A stretch of 64,000 nucleotides of DNA from Cyrtodaria siliqua (taxonomy: Eukaryota > Mollusca > Bivalvia > Adapedonta > Hiatellidae), in NCBI GenBank assembly GCA_037043455.1, contig JAWPHD010002647.1, positions 183,352 to 247,351 of the forward strand. Direction: 5' to 3'. Positions 53,440 to 64,000 of the stretch are shown here, in pieces. A program made the translations under genes and the position numbers. Numbering within the stretch: position 1 is the first letter of the stretch; each line of letters opens with the position of its first letter. The notes below the pieces were generated by a model. The model was not told the DNA's origin and ran no database searches. It saw nothing but the letters and a program-made list of their open reading frames with translations.

Positions 53440-53605
53440 TATGTATGTGGTCTAGTGGTAGAGCGTTGGACCCATGATCCAAACGTCGTGGGTTCGATCA
53501 CCGCCATAACCATATGCGTTGTGTTCCTGAGATAAACACTTTATCTGCATTGCTTAGTACTGGTTCTACACAGGAAGTCAATCAAGAAGTACCTTAGAAG
53601 GGAAT
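53440..53605 (+). mobile_element. tRNA-derived SINE, present only in the left duplicate
   Basis: It contains A-box-like tggtctagtggtagagcg, a 5 bp anticodon-type stem ttgga/tccaa around cccatga, B-box-like gggttcgatcacc, and a core gataaacactttatctgcat / tgcttagtactggttctaca. The head folds like a Met-type tRNA, but C replaces U at loop position 33 and the acceptor arms do not pair. The right duplicate reads straight from tcatatgtgc to aatagcttac. Confidence 0.65.
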
Positions 53606-54344
53606 AGCTTACAAAAGGTATAATATACTGTAAGTGTGAATGTTAATTGTGACTCCAGACGAGTGTGTTTTGATGTAGAGATACAGTTTATCAGCGTGTG
53701 TTGCAGCTATCCGTTTTAGGAAGTGACTGCATACGTTTGATTTCGGTGTGTCTCATCATAGCTAGGCGCCCTGCCGTAGTTCGTCCGAAGGTTGTCTGTC
53801 CTTGAGAGCTCGCAAATATTTATCCCTGTATATATATTATACAATCAAGGGTTTACGTAAGCGTAAAATAGATGCCGAGAGACAAGAAGTTAACATAATA
53901 ATATATCAAGTCACGGGTGTTAAAACAATATTGAAAAAAATAAATGTTGTCACGGAGACATAAACACGCCATGACCGGTTTTTCTTACATTCTTTCCGAT
54001 TTTTACCATCAGTTCTTCCTACCAAGCATTTTAAATCAATATGGGTGACCTCGCTTTTTTCTGTTCAAATACCTTGACATTCCCTACATATTGATTACAA
54101 TTCACCCGTGTAATACGACGTGCTAGAAGTACACATCAGCACAGAAAAACAATTGTTCACATGTAAGGGATACGTGTGTGTTAGAGTGTGCATTACAACA
54201 CATATAAACTGTTCACTGGTACCATGTGTAATTATAAGATTGCTTTATCAAAGTGAAAATGTAAAGGAACTGTTGCTACCCTACTATTAGCAATAACAAA
54301 AAACATAATAATAAAAATAAAAACAAAAAAATAAATGGAAATCA

Positions 54345-54405
54345 GCAGGCTTGAACCCTATCTTCCTCGGCACTAACACGATGCCTCAATCAGCTGCGCT
54401 ATAGA
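54345..54405 (-). repeat. tRNA-like sequence (minus strand), repeated at 62,045-62,120
   Basis: The reverse complement has A-box-like tagcgcagctgattgagg and B-box-like gggttcaagcct. In the right duplicate the middle can form cctcg/cgagg. Arms are imperfect, so it is a decayed tRNA pseudogene or SINE head. Confidence 0.35.
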
Positions 54406-54682
54406 GAATTGTGAATGTTTCGTCGCCAATATCCATATACTAATAATGATTACATGCTACATTTCAGTAGACTGGTTAACGAAAACGTCATTTCAGCTTG
54501 TGGAATGGTAACCTTTCAACACTACAAAATATGTGTTTATACCATTCAAGTTTATCAGACGAGTTCTCTAGGAATTCAAGTTGTAAAAGCATGCTTATCG
54601 CCACATACATGAGTCACAGTCTGTTAAAAACAGACTGATATAAAACCTATATAATGAATAATATATATAATTATTATATATA

Positions 54683-54919
54683 CTCAGTTGCAAAATAAAG
54701 TGGACACTGAGTTTTGTTTAGATTTAATTGTAAAAATTTGTTTTAGAATTAAATTGACAAATTCCAAAATGAATATCCCAAAGTTCTTTATCATTCCATT
54801 GCCAATATCATGTTGTCATTTGTTTTTCAATAGGTCGAATCATTAAAGACTCTTGCTTGATAAAGAGGATAGGGTGTAAAGTAAAATGTTCAAGGTGTCC
54901 AGTTTATTTTGAAACTGAG
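54683..54919. mobile_element. Tc1/mariner-like MITE
   Basis: The 237 bp element begins ctcagttgcaaaataaagtg and ends with the inverted copy ccagtttattttgaaactgag (TIRs about 26 bp, few mismatches). It is non-coding. The right duplicate has the same element at 62,402-62,646 with a damaged right end. A TA target is plausible on the left (ta-ctcag) but not clean on the right. Confidence 0.6.
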
Positions 54920-55265
54920 TTTATACATTTGGAATATTAAACTTAGCATTTATAATGAACAAACAGCTTCTATTTTTTTAATAAAACAAAGCAGCAATAC
55001 CCACAGTACCTTATCATGTGTACGTGATCATTTATTCTATTTCATTTCCTTAATAAGTAGGGACTCAGATGTTTCATAATAAAGTTGTCGATCTTCTACA
55101 AGCATGCTTATTTCAATTAACTGTCTTATCTTGCTTTGTGTAAATATTCACATTGTTCTAGGATACAGTAAGTATATATTTTAATACATTGTGTATGTTT
55201 GTATTTAGTTTGTTAAAGTTACACAATTACAGACCATGTTGATCCTATTCCACCGATTTACGATT

Positions 55266-58200
55266 TACACATAAGAGTGAGTAAATGTCTATATCAGAGG
55301 TAAACAAAGGTACGCATCAGAGTGAGTAAATGTCTATACCAGAAGTAAACAAAGGTACACATAAGAGTGAGTAAATGTCTATATCAGAAATAAACAAAGG
55401 TACACATAAGAGTGAGTAAATGTCTATATCAGAAGTAAACAAAGGTACACATAAGAGTGAGTAAATGTCTATATCAGAAGTAAACAAAGGTACACATAAG
55501 AGTGAGTAAATGTCTATATCAGAAGTAAACAAAGGTACACATAAGAGTGAGAAAATGTCTATATCAGAAGTAAACAAAGGTGCACATAAGAGTGAGTAAA
55601 TGTCTATATCAGAAGTAAACAAAGGTGCACATCAGAGTGAGTAACTGTCTATATCAGAAGTAAACAAAGGTACACAGTAGAGTGAGTAAATGTCTATATC
55701 AGAAGTAAACAAAGGTACGCATCAGAGTGAGTAAATGTCTATATCAGAGATAAACAAAGGTACACATAAGAGTGAGTAAATGTCTATATCAGAAGTAAAC
55801 AAAGGTACACAGTAGAGTGAGTAAATGTCTATATCAGAAGTAAACAAAGGTACACATAGGAGTGAGTAAATGTCTATATCAGAAGTAAACAAAGGTACAC
55901 ATAAGAGTGAGTGAATGTCTATATCAGAAGTAAACAAAGGTACACAGTAGAGTGAGTAAATGTCTATATCAGAAGTAAACAAAGGTACGCATCAGAGTGA
56001 GTAAATGTCTATATCAGAGGTAAACAAATGTACACATATAAGTGAGTAAATGTCTATATCAGAAGTAAACACCGGTACACAGTAGAGTGAGTTAATGTCT
56101 ATATCAGAAGTAAACAAAGGTACACATAAGAGTGAGTAAATGTCTATATCAGAAGTAAACAAAGGTACACATCAGAGTGAGTAAATGTCAATATCAGAAG
56201 TAAACAAAGGTACACATACTAGTGAGTAAATGTCTATATCAAAAGTAAACACAGGTACACATAAGAGTGAGTAAATGTCTATATCAGAAGTAAACAAAGG
56301 TACACATAAGAGTGAGTAAATGTCTATATCAGAAGTAAACAAAGGTACACATAAGAGTGAGTAAATGTCTATATCAGAAGTAAACAAAGGTACACATAAG
56401 AGTGAGAAAATGTCTATATCAGAAGTAAACAAAGGTGCACATAAGAGTGAGTAAATGTCTATATCAGAAGTAAACAAAGGTGCACATAAGAGTGAGTAAC
56501 TGTCTATATCAGAAGTAAACAAAGGTACACAGTAGAGTGAGTAAATGTCTATATCAGAAGTAAACAAAGGTACGCATCAGAGTGAGTAAATGTCTATATC
56601 AGAGATAAACAAAGGTACACATAAGAGTGAGTAAATGTCTATATCAGAAGTAAACAAAGGTACACAGTAGAGTGAGTAAATGTCTATATCAGAAGTAAAC
56701 AAAGGTACACATAGGAGTGAGTAAATGTCTATATCAGAAGTAAACAAAGGTACACATAAGAGTGAGTGAATGTCTATATCAGAAGTAAACAAAGGTACAC
56801 AGTAGCGTGAGTAAATGTCTATATCAAAAGTAAACAAAGGTACGCATCAGAGTGAGTAAATGTCTATATCAGAGGTAAACAAATGTACACATATAAGTGA
56901 GTAAATGTCTATATCAGAAGTAAACACCGGTACACAGTAGAGTGAGTTAATGTCTATATCAGAAGTAAACAAAGGTACACATAAGAGTGAGTAAATGTCT
57001 ATATCAGAAGTAAACAAAGGTACACATCAGAGTGAGTAAATGTCAATATCAGAAGTAAACAAAGGTACACATACTAGTGAGTAAATGTCTATATCAAAAG
57101 TAAACACAGGTACACATAAGAGTGAGTAAATGTCTATATCAGAAGTAAACAAAGGTACACAATAGAGTGAGTAAATGTATATATCAGAAGTAACCAAAGG
57201 TACGCATCAGAGTGAGTAAATGTCTATATTAGAAGTAAACAAAGGTACGCATCAGAGTGAGTAAATGTCTATATCATAAGTAAACAAAGGTACACATCAG
57301 AGTGAGTAAATGTCTATATCAGAAGTAAACAAAGGTACGCATCAGAATGAGTAAATGTCTATATCAGAAGTAAACAAAGGTACACATAAGAGTGAGTAAA
57401 TGTCTATATTAGAAGTAAACAAAGGTACACATAAGAGTGAGTAAATGTCTATATCAGAAGTAAACAAAGGTACACATAAGAGTGAGTTAATGTCTATATC
57501 AGAAGTACACAAAGGTACGCATCAGAGTGAGTAAATGTCTATATCAGAAGTAAACAAAGGTACACATAAGAGTGAGTAAATGTCTATACCAGAAGTAAAC
57601 AAAGGTACACATAAGAGTGAGTAAATGTCTATATCAGAAGTAAACAAAGGTACACATAAGAGTGAGTAAATGTCTATATCAGAGGTAAACAAAGGTACAC
57701 ATAAGAGTGAGTAAATGTCTATATCAGAAGTAAACAAAGGTACACATAAGAGTGAGTAAATGTCTATATCAGAAGTAAACAAAGGTACACATAAGAGTGA
57801 GAAAATGTCTATATCAGAAGTAAACAAAGGTGCACATAAGAGTGAGTAAATGTCTATATCAGAAGTAAACAAAGGTGCACATAAGAGTGAGTAACTGTCT
57901 ATATCAGAAGTGAACAAAGGTACACAGTAGAGTGAGTAAATGTCTATATCAGAAGTAAACAAAGGTACGCATCAGAGTGAGTAAATGTCTATATCAGAGA
58001 TAAACAAAGGTACACATAAGAGTGAGTAAATGTCTATATCAGAAGTAAACAAAGGTACACAGTAGAGTGAGTAAATGTCTATATCAGAAGTAAACAAAGG
58101 TACACAGTAGAGTGAGTAAATGTCTATATCAGAAGTAAACAAAGGTACGCATCAGAGTGAGTAAATGTCTATATCAGAGGTAAACAAATGTACACATATA

Positions 58201-59948
58201 AGTGAGTAAATGTCTATATCAGAAGTAAACACCGGTACACAGTAGAGTGAGTTAATGTCTATATCAGAAGTAAACAAAGGTACACATAAGAGTGAGTAAA
58301 TGTCTATATCAGAAGTAAACAAAGGTACACATCAGAGTGAGTAAATGTCAATATCAGAAGTAAACAAAGGTACACATACTAGTGAGTAAATGTCTATATC
58401 AAAAGTAAACACAGGTACACATAAGAGTGAGTAAATGTCTATATCAGAAGTAAACAAAGGTACACAATAGAGTGAGTAAATGTATATATCAGAAGTAAAC
58501 AAAGGTACGCATCAAAGTGAGTAAATGTATAAGAGTGAGTTAATGTCTATATCAGAAGTACACAAAGGTACGCATCAGAGTGAGTAAATGTCTATATCAG
58601 AAGTAAACAAAGGTACACATAAGAGTGAGTAAATGTCTATACCAGAAGTAAACAAAGGTACACATAAGAGTGAGTAAATGTCTATATCAGAAGTAAACAA
58701 AGGTACACATAAGAGTGAGTAAATGTCTATATCAGAAGTAAACAAAGGTACACATAAGAGTGAGTAAATGTCTATATCAGAAGTAAACAAAGGTACACAT
58801 AAGAGTGAGTAAATGTCTATATCAGAAGTAAACAAAGGTGCACATAAGAGTGAGAAAATGTCTATATCAGAAGTAAACAAAGGTGCACATAAGAGTGAGT
58901 AAATGTCTATATCAGAAGTAAACAAAGGTGCACATAAGAGTGAGTAACTGTCTATATCAGAAGTAAACAAAGGTACACAGTAGAGTGAGTAAATGTCTAT
59001 ATCAGAAGTAAACAAAGGTACGCATCAGAGTGAGTAAATGTCTATATCAGAGATAAACAAAGGTACACATAAGAGTGAGTAAATGTCTATATCAGAAGTA
59101 AACAAAGGTACACAGTAGAGTGAGTAAATGTCTATATCAGAAGTAAACAAAGGTACACATAGGAGTGAGTAAATGTCTATATCAGAAGTAAACAAAGGTA
59201 CACATAAGAGTGAGTGAATGTCTATATCAGAAGTAAACAAAGGTACACAGTAGAGTGAGTAAATGACTATATCAGAAGTAAACAAAGGTACGCATCAGAG
59301 TGAGTAAATGTCTATATCAGAGGTAAACAAATGTACACATATAAGTGAGTAAATGTCTATATCAGAAGTAAACACCGGTACACAGTAGAGTGAGTTAATG
59401 TCTATATCAGAAGTAAACAAAGGTACACATACTAGTGAGTAAATGTCTATATCAGAAGTAAACAAAGGTACACATAAGAGTGAGTAAATGTCTATATCAG
59501 AAGTAAACAAAGGTACACAATAGAGTGAGTAAATGTATATATCAGAAGTAAACAAAGGTACGCATCAGAGTGAGTAAATGTCTATATTAGAAGTAAACAA
59601 AGGTACGCATCAGAGTGAGTAAATGTCTATATCATAAGTAAACAAAGGTACACATCAGAGTGAGTAAATGTCTATATCAGAAGTAAACAAAGGTACGCAT
59701 CAGAATGAGTAAATGTCTATATCAGAAGTAAACAAAGGTACACATAAGAGTGAGTAAATGTCTATATTAGAAGTAAACAAAGGTACACATAAGAGTGAGT
59801 AAATGTCTATATCAGAAGTAAACAAAGGTACACATAAGAGTGAGTTAATGTCTATATCAGAAGTACACAAAGGTACGCATCAGAGTGAGTAAATGTCTAT
59901 ATCAGAAGTAAACAAAGGTACACATAAGAGTGAGTAAATGTCTATATT
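55266..59948. repeat. 45 bp satellite with higher-order structure, about 104 units
   Basis: The unit is tctatatcagaagtaaacaa aggtacacataagagtgagt aaatg. Rare variant units recur in fixed order: gtaactg at 55,641, 56,496, 57,891 and 58,944, so blocks of 855 bp (19 units), 1,395 bp (31 units) and 1,053 bp (with one phase break near 58,527) have been copied. The minus strand stays open in many stretches because 45 is a multiple of three; these frames are not genes. Confidence 0.95.
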
Positions 59949-60074
59949 AGAGGTTTCTCAGCACAGCAAAATATATTTGTATTCAAATAGAAAACATTTT
60001 ATTTCTTATATGTTAAATTATTAAAATAATTCTCAATTGAAAATACAACTAATATTGCTTTGATCATTTTACAG

Positions 60075-60395
60075 ATGTCGGTGATAATTGCGGCACGGTA
60101 ACAGTTCAGGGACCAGCTCTCATAGATAGACCTGTAGCATTCACCTTTGTGTCAAAATATCAGCAATATGTGACAAAGGTAACGTGGCTGAGATTCGAAC
60201 CGCCATCTGAATGGACAACTATTACAAACACACCCAACATTGTCTCACACAGAGCAGATTCTGTGTATTATCTGATTATCAGGAATGCCACTGATACTGA
60301 TGACACAGAATATAAAGTAAAAGTACATTATATCTATGGATTGCCGTTTGACGTTGGCGTTTGTGAGACAGTCCCGATTCGACTCAATTTTACAG
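60075..60395 (+). CDS. Ig-like domain exon, phase 1-1
   Basis: A 321 bp exon lies between the acceptor atcattttacag (ag 60,073-60,074) and donor aca g|gtgggt (gt at 60,396). Both borders are phase 1, the classic symmetric Ig exon. It encodes DNCGTVTVQGPALIDRPVAF, VTKVTWLRFEPPSEWTTI, VYYLIIRNATDTDDTEYKVK and FDVGVCETVPIRLNF. The VTWLR Trp and the DTDDTEYKV block fit Ig C- and F-strands, but the F-strand Cys is replaced and the second Cys lies further on. There are no stops. It probably belongs to a receptor of the kind whose tail is at 45.9-48.3 kb, in the next duplicated unit. Confidence 0.65.
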
Positions 60396-60850
60396 GTGGG
60401 TTTATTTTTAATTGTTTTCAGTTACCATATCAAACGTTTATTTTTTTGTAAACGTTAATAGCAATACTACCTTCGTGAAAGAAAGCCGATTTAAGGGGAC
60501 AAAAGGAGCGCTATAGACATTTTCTAATGGAGAATAATGATATATGTTCTATGAAAATGTGCACATGGTTTTGCGTTAAAGCTACATACGCTATACATAA
60601 ACTAGTACTAACTCATGAATATGAACAAGTCACGTGTAAAGTAGTCTTAACTCGACGAGCAGCCAAAAGGTCGCTATATAAGCCAGAATCGATGCGCAAA
60701 ATATCACATCTAGCCTTCGTACAGGTAAGATCGATCAATACACGGCTTCAGATAATATTTCATAAAAAAAAAGAAATAACAGCCCGGAACGGGATCTAAC
60801 CAGTAACCACAAACACACACAGAAACAAACAACAACTATACACATGAATA
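60396..60850 (+). other. Sequence after the Ig exon; weak ORF with a donor-like end
   Basis: A 90-codon frame from 60,527 has no domain, although a good donor (acag|gtaaga at about 60,725) and a TATA-like tatataag (about 60,674) are present. At 60,782-60,810 a tRNA B-box-like ggttagatccc occurs on the minus strand. I treat it as intron. Confidence 0.25.
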
Positions 60851-62985
60851 AAAGCTGTGTGTGGTTGAATGCTTAAATGTGATCCCACTCCTATGAGCTG
60901 TAATTGTATGCATGTATGCGTGTATATGTTAATTCTGCATCCAGACGAGTGTGTTACGATGTAAAAGACAGTTTATCAGCGTTTCTTTCAGATGTCCTTT
61001 TTAGGAAGTGAATGCATACGCTTGATTTCGGTGTCTATCATTATAGCTAGGCGCCCTGCCGTGGTACGTCCGACGGTTGTCTGGCCGTGGTAGTTCGCAA
61101 ATATGTCTCCCTATATATAATTCTGCTTTCTGCTTAGTAAACGTGAATCTCTTACGAGATCCCAAATTACCGAAGTTGCCGTAGTGAGTTCAAATTATCT
61201 TCCTTTAATATATTTACTGAATTCACAGTATCCCCAAGAATCGACACCTTTCATTGTCATTGTCTTAATATAGCGATGTGTGGTTGAATGCTTAAATGCT
61301 ATCCCAATCATATGTGCAATAGCTTACAAAAGGTATAAAATACTGGAAGTGTATATGTTAATTGTGACTCCAGACGAGTGTGTTTTGATGTAGAGACACA
61401 GTTTATCAGCGTGTGTTGCAGCTATCCGTTTTAGGAAGTGAATGCATACGTTTGATTTCGATGTCTCTCTCACATAGCTAGGCGCCCTGCCGTAGTTCGT
61501 CCGAAGGTTGTCTGTCCTTGGTAGCTCCCAAATATTTCTCCCTGTATATATATTATACAAGCAAGGTTTTAAGCAAGCATAAAATAGCTGCCGAGAGACA
61601 AAAAGTTAACATAATAATATATAAAGTCACGGGTGTTAAAACAATATTGAAAAAAATAAATGTTGTTACGGAGACATAAACACGCTACGACCGTTTTTCC
61701 TTACATTCTTCCCGATTTTTACCATCAGTTCTTCCTACCAAGCATTTTAAATCAATGTGGGCGAACTCGCTTCATTCTGTTCAAATACCTTGACATGCCC
61801 TACATATTGATTACAATTCACCCTTGTAACACGACGTGCTAGAAGTACACATCAGCACAGACATACACTTGTTCACATGTAAGGGATACGTGTGTGTTAG
61901 AGTGTGCATTACAACAAATATAAACTGTTCACTGTTACCATGTGCAATTATAAGATTGCTTTATCAAAGAGAACATGTAAAGGAACTGTTGCTACCCTAT
62001 CATTAGCAATAATGAAAAACATAATACAAATTTAAAATAAAAATGGAAATCTGCAGGCTTCAACACTACCTTCCTCGGCACTAACACGAGGCCTCAATCA
62101 ACTGCGCTATAGAGGCTTAAATGTTTCGTCGCTAATATACATATAATAATAATCATTACATGCTACATTTCAGTAGACTTGTTTAGTAATTTCAGCAAGT
62201 GAAATGGTAACCTGTCAACATTACAAAATATGTGTTTATACCATTTAAGTTTTTCAGACGAGTTCTCTAGGAATTCAAGTTGTAAAGCATGCTTATCGCC
62301 ACTTGCATGAGTCACAGTCTGTTAAAAATAGACAGATATAAAACCCATATAATGGTTAGCTGCCTTCGGCAGCTGAATAATATATGTAGTTATTATATAT
62401 ACTCAGCTGCAAAATAAAGTGGACACTGAGTTTTTTTTAGATTTAATTGCATAACGTTTATTTTAAATTAAATTGACAAATTCCAAAATGAATACCATAA
62501 AATGCTTTATCATTCAATTGCCAATATCATGTTGTCATTTGTTTTTCAATAGGTCAAATCATTAAGGGACTGTCGCTTGATAAAGAGGATAGGGTGTAAA
62601 GTAAAATGTTTAAAGTGTCCAGTTTCTTTTACAACTTTGCACTAAGTTTATACATTTGGAATATTAAACTTAGCGTTTGTAATGAACACACAGCTTTTAA
62701 TGTTTTAATGAAACAAAGAAGCAATACGCACAGTACCTTATCATGTGTACGTGATCATTTATTCTATTTCATTTCCTTAATAAGTAGGGACTCAGAAGTT
62801 TCATAATAAATTTGTCAATCTTCTACAAGCATGCTTATTTCAATTAACTGTCTTATCTTGCTTTTTGTAAATATATACATCGTTAGTATATATTTTAATA
62901 CATTGTGTATATTTATCTTTAGTTTGTTAAAGGTAAACTATTACAGATCATGTTGATTTTATTCCACCGATTTTGATTTACACGT
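60851..62985. repeat. Segmental duplication, right copy (with an internal partial repeat)
   Basis: The main match to 53,193-55,265 runs from 61,073. The first part (60,851-61,090) is itself a second copy of the block that reappears at 61,275-61,500 (tgtgtggttgaatgcttaaa, ccagacgagtgtgtt, taggcgccctgccgt). A 17 bp palindrome, agctgccttcggcagct (about 62,357), is inserted relative to the left copy. It ends at the second 45 bp satellite array. Confidence 0.88.
62402..62646. mobile_element. Tc1/mariner-like MITE, right duplicate copy
   Basis: This is the orthologous copy of the element at 54,683-54,919. The left TIR is intact (ctcagctgcaaaataaagtg); the right TIR is disrupted by an insertion near 62,630. 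Confidence 0.55.
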
Positions 62986-64000
62986 AAGAGTGAGTAAATG
63001 TCTATATACATGATATAAGAAGTAAACAAAGATACGCATCAGAGTGAGTAAATGGCTATATCACAGGTAAACAATGGTACGCATCAGAGAGTGTAAATGT
63101 CTATATCAGAGGTAAATAAAGGTACACATCAGAGTGAATAAATGTCTATATCTGAGGTAAACAAAGGTACGCATCAGAGTGAGTAAATGTCTATATCAGC
63201 GGTAAACAAAGGTACACATACGAGTGAGTAAATGACTATATCAGAAGTAAACAAAGGTACGCAGCAGAGTGTGTAAATGTCTATATCAGAGGTAAATAAA
63301 GGTACACATAAGAGTGAGTAAATGACTATATCAGAAGTAAACAAAGGTACGCAGTAGAGTGTGTAAATGTCTATATCAGAGGTAAACAAAGGTATGCATC
63401 AGAGTGAGTAAATGTCTGTAGCAGAGGCAAACAAAGGTATGCATCAGAGTGAGTAAATGTCTGTATCAGAGGCAAACAAAGCTATGCAACAGAGTGAGTA
63501 AATGTCTATTTCAGAGGTAAACAAAGGTACGCCTCAGAGTGAGTAAATGTCTATATTAGAGGTAAACAAACGTACATATCAGAGTGAGTAAATGTCTATA
63601 TCAGAAGTAAACAAAGGTACGCATCAGAGTGTGTAAATGTCTATATCAGAGGTAAACAAGGGTACGCATCAGAGTGAGTAAATGTCTATATCAGAAGTAA
63701 ACAAAGGTACGCATCAGAATGAGTAAATGTCTATGTCAGAGGTAAACAAAGGTACGCATCAGAGTGAATAAATGTCTATATCTAAGGTAAACAAAGGTAC
63801 GCATCAGAGTGAGTAAATGTATATATCAGAAGTAAACAAAGGTACGCATAAGAGTGAGTAAATGTGTAGATCAGAAATAATCAAAGGTACGCATCAGAGT
63901 GAGTAAATGTCTATATCAGAGGTAAACAAAGGTACGCATCAGAGTGAGTAAATGTCTATATCAGAGGTAAACAAAGGTACGCATCAGAGTGAGTAAATGT
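62986..64000. repeat. 45 bp satellite, second array (continues past the window)
   Basis: The same unit family as 55.3-59.9 kb, but units are more diverged, and ggtacgcatcagagtgagt is the common variant in place of ggtacacataag. About 22 units are visible. No gene is present in it. Confidence 0.93.

Larger units (their letters stand above)
53193..55265. repeat. Segmental duplication, left copy
   Basis: This block matches 61,073-62,985 almost throughout, in the same order: ctccctatatataattctgc, cgtgaatctcttacgagatc, ccagacgagtgtgttttgat, taggcgccctgccgtagttc, accatcagttcttcctacca, the Tc1-like MITE, and the entry into the 45 bp satellite. The left copy has a SINE (53,440-53,605) missing on the right. 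Both copies are followed by the satellite, so they define a repeating unit of about 7.7-7.9 kb. Confidence 0.88.

Noticed and set aside
53455..53510. A real tRNA-Met gene
   Set aside because: The anticodon arm pairs, but loop position 33 is C, the T-stem is mismatched and the acceptor ends do not pair; SINE core sequence follows.
55317..59555. Series of minus-strand ORFs of 86-146 codons with repeated LFTSDIDIYSLLCVP units
   Set aside because: They are only the 45 bp satellite read in an open frame. The unit is a multiple of three, and no start, splice or codon evidence exists.
62606..62806. Plus-strand ORF in the right duplicate
   Set aside because: The equivalent left duplicate does not keep the frame, so it is not under coding constraint.

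Overview
This is eukaryotic, repeat-dominated DNA, most likely from a bivalve mollusc (a clam-like genome). The evidence is intron-split exons with GT/AG borders, a tail-type ITIM/ITSM receptor gene, a Methuselah/adhesion-GPCR-like ectodomain exon, tRNA-derived SINEs, several non-LTR retrotransposon clades, a decayed Polinton/Maverick, and many copies of a Penelope-like element of the Naiad type. No bacterial-style operons, rRNA genes or CRISPR arrays are present. Most of the 64 kb is dead or dying mobile DNA nested inside other mobile DNA. Homologies were judged by eye, without database searches.

Region 1 (1-16.0 kb): a degraded Polinton. On the minus strand are the N-terminal part of protein-primed DNA polymerase B (running off the left edge), a small acidic protein, coiled-coil proteins, and a long conserved protein at 8.0-9.2 kb. 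On the plus strand are a Zn-ribbon protein, an A32-like packaging ATPase, a fibre-like protein, a small virion-type protein, a jelly-roll capsid-type protein, a glycine-rich hydrophobic virion-type protein, an adenain-type cysteine protease, a PLA2-like protein and a retroviral-type integrase. Nearly every gene carries stops or frameshifts. The Polinton is cut by a 3.45 kb Tx1/L1-type LINE with a 10 bp target duplication, three copies of a short element (here 'X'), and a foreign block containing a 34 bp-TIR element. Its integrase is truncated by an RNase-H-bearing LINE.

Region 2 (16-22.8 kb): LINE remnants, one probable GPCR ectodomain exon (19,030-19,699), an inverted-repeat element containing a SINE, and a 35 bp minisatellite. 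Region 3 (22.8-42.7 kb): Naiad elements in both orientations, mostly 5'-truncated and nested, inserted into a 30 bp satellite. The longest copy (30.2-34.9 kb, minus) has an N-terminal GIY-YIG domain, a CxC linker and a C-terminal reverse transcriptase. Its frame is broken by TGA codons at positions where this family normally has Cys, and an AUGA...AAA...UGA hairpin resembling a SECIS element lies over the stop codon. This points to a selenoprotein-encoding retroelement.

Region 4 (43-50 kb): SINE, 74 bp minisatellite, and the 3' part of a gene for a single-pass membrane protein: TM exon, cytoplasmic exon, and a last exon with one ITIM and one ITSM-like motif. An inverted pair of Naiad fragments sits in its intron. 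Region 5 (53-64 kb): a duplicated module of about 7.7-7.9 kb, made of a ~2 kb unique block, a 45 bp satellite with higher-order structure, and a phase 1-1 Ig-like exon. It begins to repeat at the right edge, suggesting a tandem array of Ig-exon units continuing past the window.
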